From contig OY997595.1 of assembly GCA_963921825.1 (NCBI GenBank), positions 14,067,228 through 14,131,227 on the forward strand: a DNA stretch of 64,000 nt. Direction: 5' to 3'. The notes below the pieces were generated by a model that searched no databases, was not told the origin of the DNA, and saw nothing but the letters and a program-made list of their open reading frames with translations. The stretch is from Erodium maritimum (lineage: Eukaryota; Streptophyta; Magnoliopsida; Geraniales; Geraniaceae). Of the stretch, positions 32,615 to 44,400 are shown piece by piece; the stretch's first letter is position 1, and every line of letters starts with the position of its first letter. The position numbers and the translations under genes were made by a program.

Positions 32615-35600
32615 TGTCACGCCCCAAATCCGGTATTGACCGGACTCGAGACGTGACTTACGGACAATAAATAAGTGTAACAATAAAGGTGAACCAAAAA
32701 ATTATAAGTCTCCAAGTTTTTAGTTTCGATCAGAAAATCTCGAGTAAATAAGTTCCATAATAAATCCTTTAAGCAAAAGGTTCATAACAAAACTATGACC
32801 AAAGACGTCTTTAATGATAAAAGCACCCGGACCCACAGAAGCTCCCGAGCCTCGAGTCCGCTACTCATCAAGCAAGCCTGTACAAAACACTAAATAAAAC
32901 AAACAGGGGTGAGCTTACGCTCAGTAGGGAAAATAAATAAAGGACGGCAACCTTTAAGTTTAACAATTAGAAATACACAATTTCACTCGAGTTCCAATAA
33001 TATAAAAACCAAAGAGATGCTGAGGTAAAGGAAACCAAACGAGTATTTAACGCTTTAAGAAGATAGCACAATTCTATAAAGTAAGGAAAAACGATATACT
33101 TCTTGACAAACAGTTAAGGATAGAACATTTAAGGGTCACAGTGGCACGTGGTGCCACGATACTCCGATCCACAATACTCTTTGTGTCATGTCGGATTTTC
33201 CCTCGGCCCAGAGGAGACACATACATCGGACTACCGGAAATATCCCTCGAAGGACACATAACGTCGGGATTTCCAGAAGCGTCCCCAAAGGACCATAGAT
33301 CATCGGGGCAAAACAGGATAAACTTCTGAGAATGCTCCCGCAGGACACATACACCCGGGGTGAAGCAATAAGTAACCATCCCCGCAGGGTGAACAATCTA
33401 TTGGCTATGATACTACCCTACACCGGAATTCCCTTCGATGTGGGTACCATACCGAACCACGAATAACCATCCCCGTAGGGTAAACAATCCCCGGCTATGA
33501 TACTACCCCACACCGGTATTCCCCTCGGTGTAGGTACCATACCGGATCACAAGTCATCGGCTTAGGTACTACCCCACACCGGTATTCCCCTCGGTGTAGG
33601 TACCTTACAGGCACTACCCCACACCGCAGTGTGGGTGCCATACCAGCATACAATCCAACTTAAAGACTCATAAGAGAATAACATACTAAACAATCATGGG
33701 ACAACCAAAGCTTAGCAAATCACAATTCTATCATTACACACCACAAGAATCAATGTAACTTTACACTTACCGATATACTTACCAATCGCGATCCATCGGT
33801 CTATCACTCACCCGACCATATACCGTTTAACACAATCAATTACACTCAAACATTCATACAATCATTCATCCAAGCATTCGATCAAATAATCATTCAAGCA
33901 TTCATAGTTCAATCATTCAAATCGTCTAGTTTAAATAGACTCTTATCTTATCCTAAAGACTAGGCAAACACGACATGTGAGGCAAACACAAACAATCCTA
34001 AGGCTCATCACGGCCATCTACCAGCACGACAATTCCCAAGTATTGAAAGCAGTTAACTAGTGAATCACAACCTATATGCATACTAGACTCGTCCGTTTGT
34101 TAATAATTGAAAAGTGATTATTCTAGTGATTCCTATATGCGTACTAGGACCTTTCCGATTATTAATATTATCCTATAGTCATACTAAGCGTTCTTTAAAT
34201 TAAACGAGGAGTTAGTACTTTCCCTACCTCGAGGTCTTCCACAAACAATACTCCTTGTTGTTGACGTCCGTGCTAGCGTCCTCTCCGTCTTCTCACGGGT
34301 CCAAGTCCTCGTATTCCTTCGAGCTCGGTCTTACGATCTTGGATCAAAACAATACTAAAAATTAGTAGCTAAACAGAGCGGTCTTTGTAAGACCCGCCCC
34401 CGGTCGATCCCGGTAAAACCGGTGAATCCTAGCTAAGTTTGACTTTCGGCCGGAAAGTCAACCGATGACTCGGAAAGTCAGTCGGGACCTTTCCGGGGCC
34501 CAAAAAGCTTAGCCATTAGCACGGTTAGCTTAGTTGGGTCGTTTCCTTCAGTTTGACTGTAATATTGTTAAAGTCAACTGTCGGTCAAACTCGGGCTTAA
34601 TATCGGTTATTTGTCGATAAATCTTGGAAAGCTGGAAAATTATTAAATAGGAGTGACCTCACATGACACTTGTCATGCTTGGCTTGGAGGATGAGATTTG
34701 GGGCTCCAAATGACCCTCATACCCTCCTAAGTTACCTTTAAAGGGATAAGACCTTAAGGGCTTTTGAGTAAATTGACATTTTAGGTCATTTAAAGGAAAG
34801 AGAGCAACAATTCAGCCCATTTGTTGTTGTTTCAGCCGAAAATCACAAGGGAGAGGAGAGGAGGAGCTCACTTGCTTGAGGAAGAAGATAGAGAGGAAAG
34901 CTTGGATTTTGAAGCTTGTTCTTGGTCCCTTTGCCTTCATTTTCACTCCATCTTCTCCATCTCAACTATCTAGAGGTAAGGATGCTCTCAAACCTCCATT
35001 TCTTCCACTTCCAATCTATGGGTTTTGTGGGTTTTGGCTTAAAAGTTGAAGAACTTGCTCTTGGTTTGATTGTTTGGAGAAGAAGTAGTGAAGTAGGTTG
35101 TTGGATTGAGTTTTGGTTGAAGTTTGATGAACCCATTGAGGGTGTAGTTGCTGGGTATCTTTGGTGAATTATTTTGGATCTAGGAGAGTTTAGAAATGGA
35201 GTTTGTGTTGGGATTTTCGTGAAATTCGAGTTGGGGAAGAAAGGGGAAGGAGCTGGTCAGGTCTGATACGGAATCTGACACGGAACGTGCCTGGTACCGG
35301 CACGGCACCCGGCACGGAACGGGCCTGGTACCGGCACGGCACCCGGCACAGAACGGGCGGGAGTCCGGCACGGGACCTGATACGGTCCGTGTCGCTCACC
35401 GGGCCGGTCTGTGTCGTGTTCCGTTCTGGATTCCGGGCCGGCCTGTGACAGGGTCCGTTTGACATTCCGGATCAGATCCCCAGAGCCCAAAACCCTTCCT
35501 TTTAGCTCAATTTGATTCCCACTTTTTCCTCTTCAAACCTTGATCCATTTCTGAACATTGTTGTGTGTTTTGAGGAGAAGAACACTTGGTTGAGGAATCT

Positions 35601-38279
35601 AATTTGTGTTCTTTTGGTGGTTCAAAACCTTGGAACCAAGCTAGGAAAGGAGGAAGAACGTGGACACGAGTTAGAGGAGCTTTTATCACGCCGGGACCCG
35701 AGTGAAGAACGGAGAGGTGACCACCGAGCTTGTCGTAGAGGAAGACCTCGAGGTAGGGAAAGCCTTAACCTCTCGTTTATGATGTTTAGTATGCATGTTA
35801 GGGTAATAAAATTGGAAAAGGTCCTAGAAATGCCTATAGGATGCGAATAACTAGCATAATCGTCTTTCATTTACTAATAACCGGAAGTGTCTAGTGGTGA
35901 CCGATTAGGATGCCATTCACTAGTGTAATTCGCTTTCAATACTTGGGAATTGATTGTCTGGTAGAGGAGCCTTGGCAAAGCCCTCGGATTAGTTGCGTGT
36001 TAGGATCACATGCTTGGTTGTTGATTGCTTAGTGGATAGGCTAAAGAGTCTAATGAAACTAGTGGAATTGCATGTGTGAATGCTCTTTTGAAGGTTTTTA
36101 TGATTAGTTGACTATACTCGTACTTGCTCGTTGATTGCATTCGAATGATTACTTGTTTTACTTGAATGATTGTTTGGAGCATCGAGTATAACTGGTTGTG
36201 CCGGGCGGTGCAATCAGGTGATCGATGCCCCGGTGGTTCGAAACTGGTAAGTGAACGGTAAGTTGGGTTTGTGTGATTGGTGTGCTAAGTTTGCGTGATT
36301 ACGTGTACTGCTTGTTGTGGTGAATTGGTGATGTGTGAGCCATGTGTGGAATTGAATTGGTGGTTGTTGAGCTTATATTATTTCGTGTTCGGTTGAGTGC
36401 GTATTCAATTATTAACTGCTTATTATTAAATTGTCCAAGTGTATGCTCCTTATGGGAGTAATACCTTGGTTCCCGAGGACATAAAATCCCTTGGAGACGT
36501 TTCTGAGAATCCCGATGATAAGCGCCCCGAAGGGTTGTTTCCGGTCGCCTCAATGTTATGCGTCTCCTCTAGATTTGAGGGAAAATCCGAGAGGACACGT
36601 TATGTGGATCGGAGGGTGGAGACTTCATGTGCCACGACATTGGTTGATTTATCTACTACCTGTGTTTGATAAGATGTCTTTGGTTGAATTTGTTGATTGA
36701 TCTTATTGAGTTGAAGGTCCATCTTGTTATGTGTTTTCCCTACTGAGCGCAAGCTCACCCCTTCGAGTTTATTGTTGTGTTTACAGGCTTGATAGAGGAG
36801 TAGAGGCTCGGGAGCTTCTCGGTGTGGGTGTCCTTAGAGACTTCGTTTTATCTTTATTTCCGTTGAACCAGATTTTGTGGAGTTATATTATTACACCCCT
36901 GGAGGGTTGTTCTTGTTTAAACTATATTATGTGTATTGGAGCGTTTCTATTGGAGGTTTTCAGGATTTGAATGTTGTTTTATTATTTTATTGTCTTCTAT
37001 TACCCGTCATGCCTCGAGTCCGGTCGATAACCGGATTTGGGGCGTGACAGTCTTCAACTTAAATTACAAGAACAAACTCCTAAACCAGCACTAGAACCAA
37101 AGGAATGAACTTGGAATCGAATTAAACTCAAAAAGGAAGGGTCACAGTTCTGGAAGCCAGGCCCGGAATATGGCCCGTCCCGTATCACCGTCCGGCCCGG
37201 AATCTGATCCGGAACGTGTCACGGGCCGGTCCGGAACCAGACACGGACCGCGTCACAGGTCGGCCCGGTATCAGACACGGACCACGCGACGCACCGGCCC
37301 GGAACTAGACACGGATCGTGCGAGGTGCCGTGCCGGAGTCAGGACCGTTCCGCGTCACGTACCGTGCCGGTACCTAGCCCGTTCCGTGCCGTGCCGGCAC
37401 CTGGCCCGTTCCGGGTCTCATTCCGTGCCGAACCAGCCCAGAACCTTCCCCTTTCTTCCCCAACTCGGATTCCACGAAAATCAAACCAAAACCTCCATTT
37501 CCAGCTTCTCCCAACTCCAAAATAGTCATCAAAAACCTCCAAACTTCAACACCCTCAATGGGTTTCATCAAAACTTCAACCAACACAATCAAAACAACCT
37601 AAACTTCACTAATTATTCCCCAACAACAACCAAGGAAGCTAGTTCTTCAAGGTCAAGCCAAAACCCACAAAAACCCAAACTAGAAAGTGGATGAAATGCT
37701 AAGTTTAGAGCATCCATACCTTTAGGATGAGGAGATGATGAAGCTAGGAAGCTTTTGGAGAAGAAATGGTGGAGAAATGAGCTAAAGCTCCTCCCGTTTC
37801 TCTCTTTCTTCTTGCTCAAGTTATGGAGTTCTCTCTTCTTCTCTCCTTAGTTAAAACTCAGCAACAACAATGAGTAAATGGCTGAGTTGTGTCAACCAAT
37901 TGCCTTAAATGACCTAGAATGCTAAATGACCAAAAGCCCTCTCAAGTTCTATCCACTTTAAGGCATTAAGGAGGGGTAAAAGGTCATTTAAGCCCATTTT
38001 CTTTTCATCCACTTTCTTTTAATAAAATTCCAGCAGTCCAAATTTAATCGGAAAAAGTCGATAAAAAGCTCGGGTTTGACCAAAAGTTGACCATCACAAT
38101 ATTACAGTCAAATGAAAGTAAATGACCCAACTAAGCTAACCGTGATGCCGGCTAAGCTTTTTGGGCCCCTGAAAGGTCCTGAATGATTTCCGGAGTCATC
38201 AATTGACTTTTCTGGCCGAAAGTCAAACTTGGCTAGAAATCACTGGTTCGACCGGGATCGACTGGTGGCGGTTCTTACA
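32615..38279 (-). repeat. Outer solo LTR (minus orientation), itself split at 34385/37050
   Basis: On the minus strand it begins TGTAAGAACCGCC (38279) and ends GGGGCGTGACA (32615), the same termini as the gypsy LTR at 5909-8462. It is flanked by GATTA (32610-32614) and GATTC (38280-38284), a 5-bp target duplication with one change. No gag or pol is present, so it is a solo LTR left by recombination. Its two parts, 32615-34385 and 37050-38279, add to about 3.0 kb. A local repeat of ACTACCCCACACCGG and CGGTGTAGGTACC words lies at 33405-33640. Confidence 0.92.
34386..37049 (+). repeat. Inner solo LTR (plus orientation) with perfect 5-bp target duplication
   Basis: It begins TGTAAGACCCGCC (34386) and ends GGGGCGTGACA (37049), 2664 bp. 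It is flanked by GTCTT on both sides (34381-34385 and 37050-37054), an exact 5-bp duplication. It is the same family as the LTR it interrupts but inverted, giving a large imperfect palindrome at this site. The region 36440-36690 matches the gypsy LTR at 6283-6525. GC-rich repeats of CCGGCACGG and CGGAACGGGCC occupy 35270-35460. Confidence 0.94.
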
Positions 38280-40336
38280 GATTCATTGATGTTGAAGTCC
38301 TGGATCTGTCTAGGGAGTGTTGTCGTTTCACAGGTGTGTATGGTGAGGCGAATAGGGAGCTGCATTGGCAGACATGGGAGGCCATACGATCGTTGGGTGC
38401 TGTTGAAGGGATGCCGACACAATGGTTCCTTATGGGTGACTTCAATGGAATTCTGAAACAAAAGGAGAAGCGAGGAGGTAACCGGTACCCCTCGACTCTT
38501 ATTCAGGGTTTTCGGGAGGCAATGCGTGACGTTCGGGTACATGATGTTCCACTTCAAGGGTACGGCTTTACGTGGCATAGTGGAAGTGAGCCGGAGAAGA
38601 GAATGGCGGTGCAACTTGACAGGGCTCTTATGTCCCCCGAATTACAACTTATGTGGCCGAGTAACCATTTGCTCAACCTAGGTATTTCGACGTCAGATCA
38701 TTTGCCTATTCTATTTGATTTTGAGCGACGAGTGGAACCGGTGGGGTCTAGGCAATTCAGGTTTGAAAACATGTGGGCGGAAGACCCAGAGTGTGGCCAG
38801 ATAATTCAGGCGTGGTGGGGTTCCCCAAGGGACAGGGACATTGGTAGCAAAACCTCGGACACTGGAGGGGCTTTGGATACCTGGGGTAGAGAGGTATATA
38901 ATGCTCTGGCCAGGAAGACCTCTCGTTACGGGAAAAATATGCTATGGGTGAATGGCAAAACTGACAGGACAAGCATCCAAAGACATAGAGCTCTGCAGAA
39001 ACTGTATGTGACTGCTTTAGAGAAGAAAGGAGAATTCTGGAAGCAGAGAGTGAAACAACACTGGCTCACGGAGAGCGACCAGAATACAAAAAAAATTCAG
39101 GCGTCGACCTCTCAACGGAAAAATATAAATAGGGTGACGGAATTGAAAGATGAGGCTGGGAACGTCCTTTCCTTGGACACAAGTTTGGGGGATCATATTC
39201 TCGACTTTTATAAAGAACTTTCGAGGAGATGTCGAGGCGATGGGATAAATTGTCCTAGGTTCTACCAATAGGTAACAGAGGAACAAAATAGGGCACTGAT
39301 GAGTGAGGTGTCCTCTAAGGAGGTACGAGAGGGGAAAAACAAGTCGCAGGGGCCTAACAGGCTGAATCCGTTCTTTTATCAAAGATATTGGGGCACGGTA
39401 GGCGAGGACGTTACCAGGTGGGTCCGCAGTGTCTTTGCGGGGGAGGAGATTCCCAAGGAACTAAACAGGACAACTCTGGTCCTGATCCCGAAGGTGGAGT
39501 GTCCAATGTCCCTCAAAGATCTGAGGCCCATAGCACTGTGCAATGTGATTTTTAAAATCGTTTCGAAGGTGGTAGCGAATCGGTTGAAGGGATTACTGGA
39601 TGGGCTAATTTCGGCGTCCCAAGGGGCCTTTGTCCCGGGGCGAGCGATCCAAGATAACATTATCTTATCCTTTGAGACACTACATTATCTAAGGTGTAAG
39701 AGGCAAGGAAAGGAGGGGTGGGTGGCTTTGAAGCTGGATATGAGCAAAGCTTATGATAGGGTGGAGTGGGGATTCCTGTGGGACATGATGCGGGGGTTTG
39801 GTCTGGGAGAGGATTGGATAGGTCTCATTCGCATGTGTACGTACTAAGTCACGTACAATATTGTGGCGGGAGGACAGCAGGCATGTTTTGTCCAACCTGA
39901 GAGGGGTATTCGACAAGGAGATCCACTATCCCCGTACCTTTTTTCTATTTTGTATGGAAGGGTTCTCGAGACTCCTCTAGGGTGCAGAGGGGGCGGGGGA
40001 TATACATGGGGTCAGGGTCACCCCCAAGCTCCGCCGCTGACTCACTTGTTCTTTGCAGATGATTGCTATGTGTATTGCAAGGCGACCCCGCTGGAGATGG
40101 GGCGGGTGCAGGGGTATCTGCGTATGTTCGAAGAGGCCTCTAGACAGGTTGTAAATCAACTTAAGTCCTCATTGTTCTTTAGTACCAATACTTCAGCCAT
40201 GCGCAGAGAGGAGGGTATGCGCATTCTGGGCATACCTGAACTGTTGCAACCATTTAGGGATCCTGAACATGATGGGACGGAACAAGAAGCAGGGCCTCCA
40301 ATGTATCTTGACCAGAATGTTGAGACGAATCCGTAG
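38280..40336 (+). pseudogene. LINE endonuclease C-terminal part and reverse transcriptase
   Basis: The endonuclease continues (FIDVEVLDLS, then MGDFNGIL and STSDHLPILFDFER, the conserved GDFN and SDH motifs) to a stop at 39271. RT follows in the same register: TLVLIPKVECPMSLKDLRPI, NRLKGLLDGLISASQGAFVP, KLDMSKAYDRVEW, a stop at 39847, then RGIRQGDPLSPYLFS and the catalytic FADDCYVY. A further frameshift lies near 40260. This polymerase copies the element RNA at the nicked target. Confidence 0.92.
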
Positions 40337-42068
40337 GTGGGATGACAAGCTTCTCAACGGGGCGGGGAAGGAAGTGCTTGTCAAGTCTGTTCTGCAAGCA
40401 ATCCCGACGTATACGATGAGTGTTATGCGCCTGCCGTAGGGTCTCCTAGATAAGATGAATGTGGCGCTGGCCCGGTTATGGTGGAAATAGGCTAGAGTGG
40501 ATGGAAAAGGTGTCATCTTGCAATCATGGACGACTATGTCCAGACCTAAGGAGGAGGGGGGTCTGGGCTTTAAAAATATGTATGATTTTAATACAACATT
40601 GTTGGGTAAACAGTTGTGGAGGCTCATGACGGACGAATCCAGCTTGGTGGCAAGGGTGTTGAAAGCCCGATATTACCCGGAATCCTCGGTCTTGGATGTA
40701 GTACGGAAACCAAATCAGAGCTATGTTTGTTAAAGTCTTCTATCAACCCGAGACTTGATCAAAGGAGGGGCACAGAGATCGATTGGACCGGGGACAACTA
40801 CGATGATCGGGAACCAACCGTGGTTGACATGGATCGAGGCGCAGGTACGGTCAACTCGACCAGATCTGGCTAATAGACCAGTCTCGGATATTATGGTGAT
40901 TGATGAACGAAGATGGGATATGGCTAAGATTCGGTAGTTATTTGATGAGGACGACCAACAGGCGATCTTGGTCGTCTCGATAAGCAGGTCGGCTATAACA
41001 GATTCCTGGTATTGGACGGGGGATTACTTGGGCCAGTATACGGTGAAGGCGGCATATGGATTGTGTCAGTAGGAGCAGGCTAATTTCCAGCCTCAGACGG
41101 ACATTTGGACAAGGATTTGGAAGCTGGAGGTGCTCCCTAAGGTGAGGACGTTCCTGTGGAGAACGTGCTCCGGATGTCTTCAGGTCGCGGTCAATCTCAG
41201 AAGGAGACATGTGGCAATGGAGGCGACGTGCCCGGTTTGCGCAGGGGAAGACAAATCGGCCCTTCATCTCCTAGTTTACTGCCCGGTGGCGGTGGAGTGC
41301 TGGACAAAGTCGGGGTTAAAGACTCCCCAAGACGCGCAATCTATCTCAGAATGGCTGCAGCGAACACTGAATAGTAACCCCCCGGCTTGTGGAGGCTTAA
41401 TAGGATGCATATTATGGGAGGTATGGAAAGCCAGGAACAAGGTGGTGTGGGAGCAGACGTCACAAACATCGGCAGCTATTTTCCAGACATCGCTCCATTT
41501 ACAAGCAGGTTGGTTGGAAGCTATGAAAAGGAAACGACAGTCTCAGACACGATCAGGTCATGCCCAGGTAAGGGCGGCACAGACATGGGAACATCCGACC
41601 CTAGGGGAGTGGGCATTAAATACGGATAGAGCACTCTTTGCAGCGGTGAATTTGATAGGGACTGGTTGGATATGTAGGGATGATCAGGGATATCTCACAG
41701 GTGCCCGGCCAGCATCCTTTTATGGCCCTCAGAATCCGGGATTAAGGGAGGCTTATGCAATTAGGGAGGCTTTGACATGGCTCCTGCAACACCCACAACA
41801 ACGGGCGACAGTGCGAAGTGACTGTAAGATCATAGTGGATATGATCAGGAAAGGAGGACGGATGCTCTCTCCTTTAGGGACAATTATCACAGATTGTATC
41901 TCCCTCTTAGAAAAACTCGAGTACGTGCAACTCGTCTTTGTAAAGCGGACAGCGAACAAAGCAGCTCACTGGCTTGCCATGACGGCTTGTTCCTCACCTG
42001 TCTGGAATTGGTCCGAGTGCCATATCCCCGAGCCTCTTCAAACTATCCTCATTGCCGATATTAAATAA
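40337..42068 (+). pseudogene. LINE C-terminal region: zinc-binding domain and RNase H
   Basis: Pieces in changing frames give KEEGGLGFKNMYDFN and LLGKQLWRLM (40497-40733). An open frame at 41130-42068 has the zf-RVT region (CPVCAGEDKSALHLLVYCP), [14 protein letters not shown], and the plant LINE RNase H domain (WALNTDRALFAAVNL, with Arg where a catalytic Asp-Gly is usual; [33 protein letters not shown]). The frame is intact for 312 codons, the best preserved part of the element. Confidence 0.9.
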
Positions 42069-42247
42069 ACATGCTATCATTTCTGTCTAAAAAAAAATAC
42101 TAATATTAACAACATTTTCACCGCCCGGCATTAAAAAATAGCTGAAAAGGGATGCAAATTACGACTGAGCCCAATGACATCACCCAAAATCCCCATAAGG
42201 CCCTTCTTGTACTACGGTAGATACTCCTTCCTTGGCGGCTTAATGCG

Positions 42248-42730
42248 TCAACGCCCACTCTCCGGCGGCTGCGCCATGTCCCTGTTGCTCCGTTGGAGCA
42301 GGTCCCTCAACTTCCATCTCCGCCGTCGATCTGTTTCGCCGCCGCCCAGAGCTACGCGCTCGAGGCCGTCGGAGAACGACTTGGTGGCGTGGCGCTCCTG
42401 AATCATGAGCATCCTCAGCGACACCCTTCCCGACGTCTTCATAGCGGGATTGGAATTCGTAACGTGGTCGCCAAATCCAGCGGCGTTTAGCAGGAAATCG
42501 AAGGGGTATAGCGGCTTGATTCGACCGTTGTGGAAGATCTCGTCCGCTGATACCGGAGAGCGGTTTGCTTCTGTTCCGACGAAAGGGAATTCAAATTCCT
42601 GGTCATTTTGCTCGAAACCGCCAACCAGAACATGCTCTGTTTCGTGAGGGTGTGGCTCTGATTGGACCGAGACCAAGATATCAGGGTGTGATTCGTTTCT
42701 GAATTCTCCGATGGATGGAGTGGCCTCCAT
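42248..42730 (-). CDS. DUF1645-family protein, small intronless gene
   Basis: Starting at the ATG at 42730 (MEATPSIGEF) it encodes 160 residues. The family pattern is clear: QEFEFPFVG, SPVSADEIFHNGRIKPLYPF, then SLRMLMIQERHATKSF and RRRRWKLRDLLQRSNRD near the C-terminus. DUF1645 proteins are plant-specific, small, basic at the C-terminus and of uncertain function; some are stress-related. An upstream in-frame extension to 42823 lacks a better start and has a leader-like CT-rich sequence. Length is somewhat short for the family, and the Ser-rich linker is reduced. The LINE insertion ends only 150 bp beyond its stop codon, so the 3' UTR may overlap transposon sequence. It could also be a truncated paralogue. 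Confidence 0.72.
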   Translation of the reverse strand: MEATPSIGEFRNESHPDILVSVQSEPHPHETEHVLVGGFEQNDQEFEFPFVGTEANRSPVSADEIFHNGRIKPLYPFDFLLNAAGFGDHVTNSNPAMKTSGRVSLRMLMIQERHATKSFSDGLERVALGGGETDRRRRWKLRDLLQRSNRDMAQPPESGR

Positions 42731-43030
42731 TATTGATCCACTCTGTTTCTGGTTGGTCGAAAGGGGTGAGGGAGAAGATGAGATAAATACGTCTATAATC
42801 AATGTATATTGGGCCTCTCTCATGGTTAGCGTAATGAAAATGAAATCTTAAGAGATGGAAAAAAAAATGACACCTTAAAATACGTCCGCGCAGCTTCGTC
42901 ACAGATGACACTTCCAACTTCAATTCTGCGTAAACGTTGGTTTTGACATCAAATTGGGCCAACAGATAGGTGCCAATGTAACTTGGATCATCATATGAAG
43001 GCCCAATAACATGCCTCCTCCCGGCCCTAG
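42731..43030 (-). promoter_or_regulatory. Upstream region of the DUF1645 gene
   Basis: On the minus strand CAATATACATTGATTATAG (about 42795-42815) provides CAAT-like and TATA-like words some 70-85 bp before the ATG, then a CT-rich leader. This is only a positional suggestion. Confidence 0.25.
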
Positions 43031-44400
43031 TATGCTTAAAGTCAGACTTTGTATCATGCTTATCTTCACTAGGGACTCACAAACAGTGGGTCCTGTCCGT
43101 GGTTTTTGTCCCATGATGGATTTCTGATTTTGTTTTTGACCAACATTCTTCATCATTACAGTTGGTAACTTTACCCTCATGTTTTCAACGATCCATAAAA
43201 ATGGAAAATAAACATGTCTCAGAAGCCTAATTTTGCTACCATGAAATACACACCAAAGCCCAACAAAAGAAAAAAAATACCAGGGCACTACCCAACAAGA
43301 AGTAGACCGAACAACAAACACGAGTACTCCAAACCGGTAGCTAACCAAGAAGCTTACATAAACACCAAAACAGGCTTGGAACAAAGAGAAACGAAAATAA
43401 AGAACAGAAAAAACTAAAACCAAACCAAACACAACTCATCAGCGGAAACACCCGGTCAAACCCAAAATCACTTGGCCCTTTCGTGAACCAGAACAAAACC
43501 TGAAGTGCTGCCTTAGAACAAACTCCCCACCAGCCAACAAAAACCGCAACTCCACCAACACCCTCATCGACCCACAAGTACCGAAACAACTACTGGCCAA
43601 CACCAGGAGGTACACCAAAGTGGGAAGGGGCAATACAAACCCCCACCCTTAAGTCTACTATCAATCCCCCACCGAATCCACCCAGAAAACTTTAAACCAA
43701 CCATAAGCTAAACAACCCCACGGTGCCCAACACCAACTGTAAGGCCTCGTCCTAACACCGAGGACGAGAAAACTGAAGTCTAAAGGGTAGACGCAAAGAA
43801 GAAAGAAAAGTAGAAAGGGGCAAGAGTGTAAGATAAAAGTTGTACCTAGATCCGACAGCTTTCAACCGAAGGTAGAAGGGGAGGAGGAAGTTTAGGGTCG
43901 GTCTTCCCAAAGCTCAATCACCGGAGCCAACACCGAGTAGTCCAGTCACAAGGAATCCTCGCCGGAAACCCTTCCCACGATGAAACCGAACAACTCGTCT
44001 TGAAGCCAACGAACCGGGGAGAAAACGCGGATCTGAAGAAGACCCAAAAGCTCGGAGAAGGCAAAAGTTGATCCAGTCCCGAAGACTTCAGATCTGACCA
44101 GAAATCGTCACAATCTGAACCCCAAGGGTAAGTATCCGCGGAGAAGCCTCCAAACACAACAGAGGCCGAGAAAGGGCTGACGAACAGAGAAATGGGAGAA
44201 AGGATAGGAAAAATGAGGGGGGAATGGTTAGGGGAACATGTAGGAGAAGCCTCTACCAGCGACATCCATGGCCGGAGCCATCGGATGTCGCCAGTAGAGA
44301 GAAGCTCGAGAAAGCGGCAGAGCGGACATAGGGTTAGAGGAGAGAGGGGAGAGCATTTAGAGAGAGAAGTAAATCTCAACCTCTTATTACAGGTAGTAAC
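43031..44400 (-). mobile_element. Retroposon-like non-coding block (CT-rich leader, GT-rich body)
   Basis: On the minus strand it begins with a CT-rich leader (CTTCTCTCTCTAAATGC, about 44370), passes through a GC-rich stretch with CTCCGGCCATGGATGTCGC, and becomes GT-rich towards 43240. No long coding frame carries a recognisable domain. The same layout appears at 51525-52545 and 57890-59220. It may be a LINE leader/ORF1 remnant or a non-autonomous retroposon. Ends are not defined. Confidence 0.3.

Larger units (their letters stand above)
31861..42097 (+). mobile_element. L1-type LINE with perfect target duplication, split by nested solo LTRs
   Basis: The 15-bp sequence TACTAATATTAACAA occurs at 31846-31860 and again at 42098-42112, directly after an A run (42089-42097). 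This fixes both ends of one insertion. Removing the nested LTRs leaves about 4.57 kb. Contents in order are a leader (31861-32353), APE-type endonuclease, reverse transcriptase, zinc-binding region, RNase H and 3' UTR. There is no ORF1, so the copy is either 5'-truncated or of an ORF1-less type. Multiple stops show it is inactive. The same family left the fragment at 15110-15995. Confidence 0.95.
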
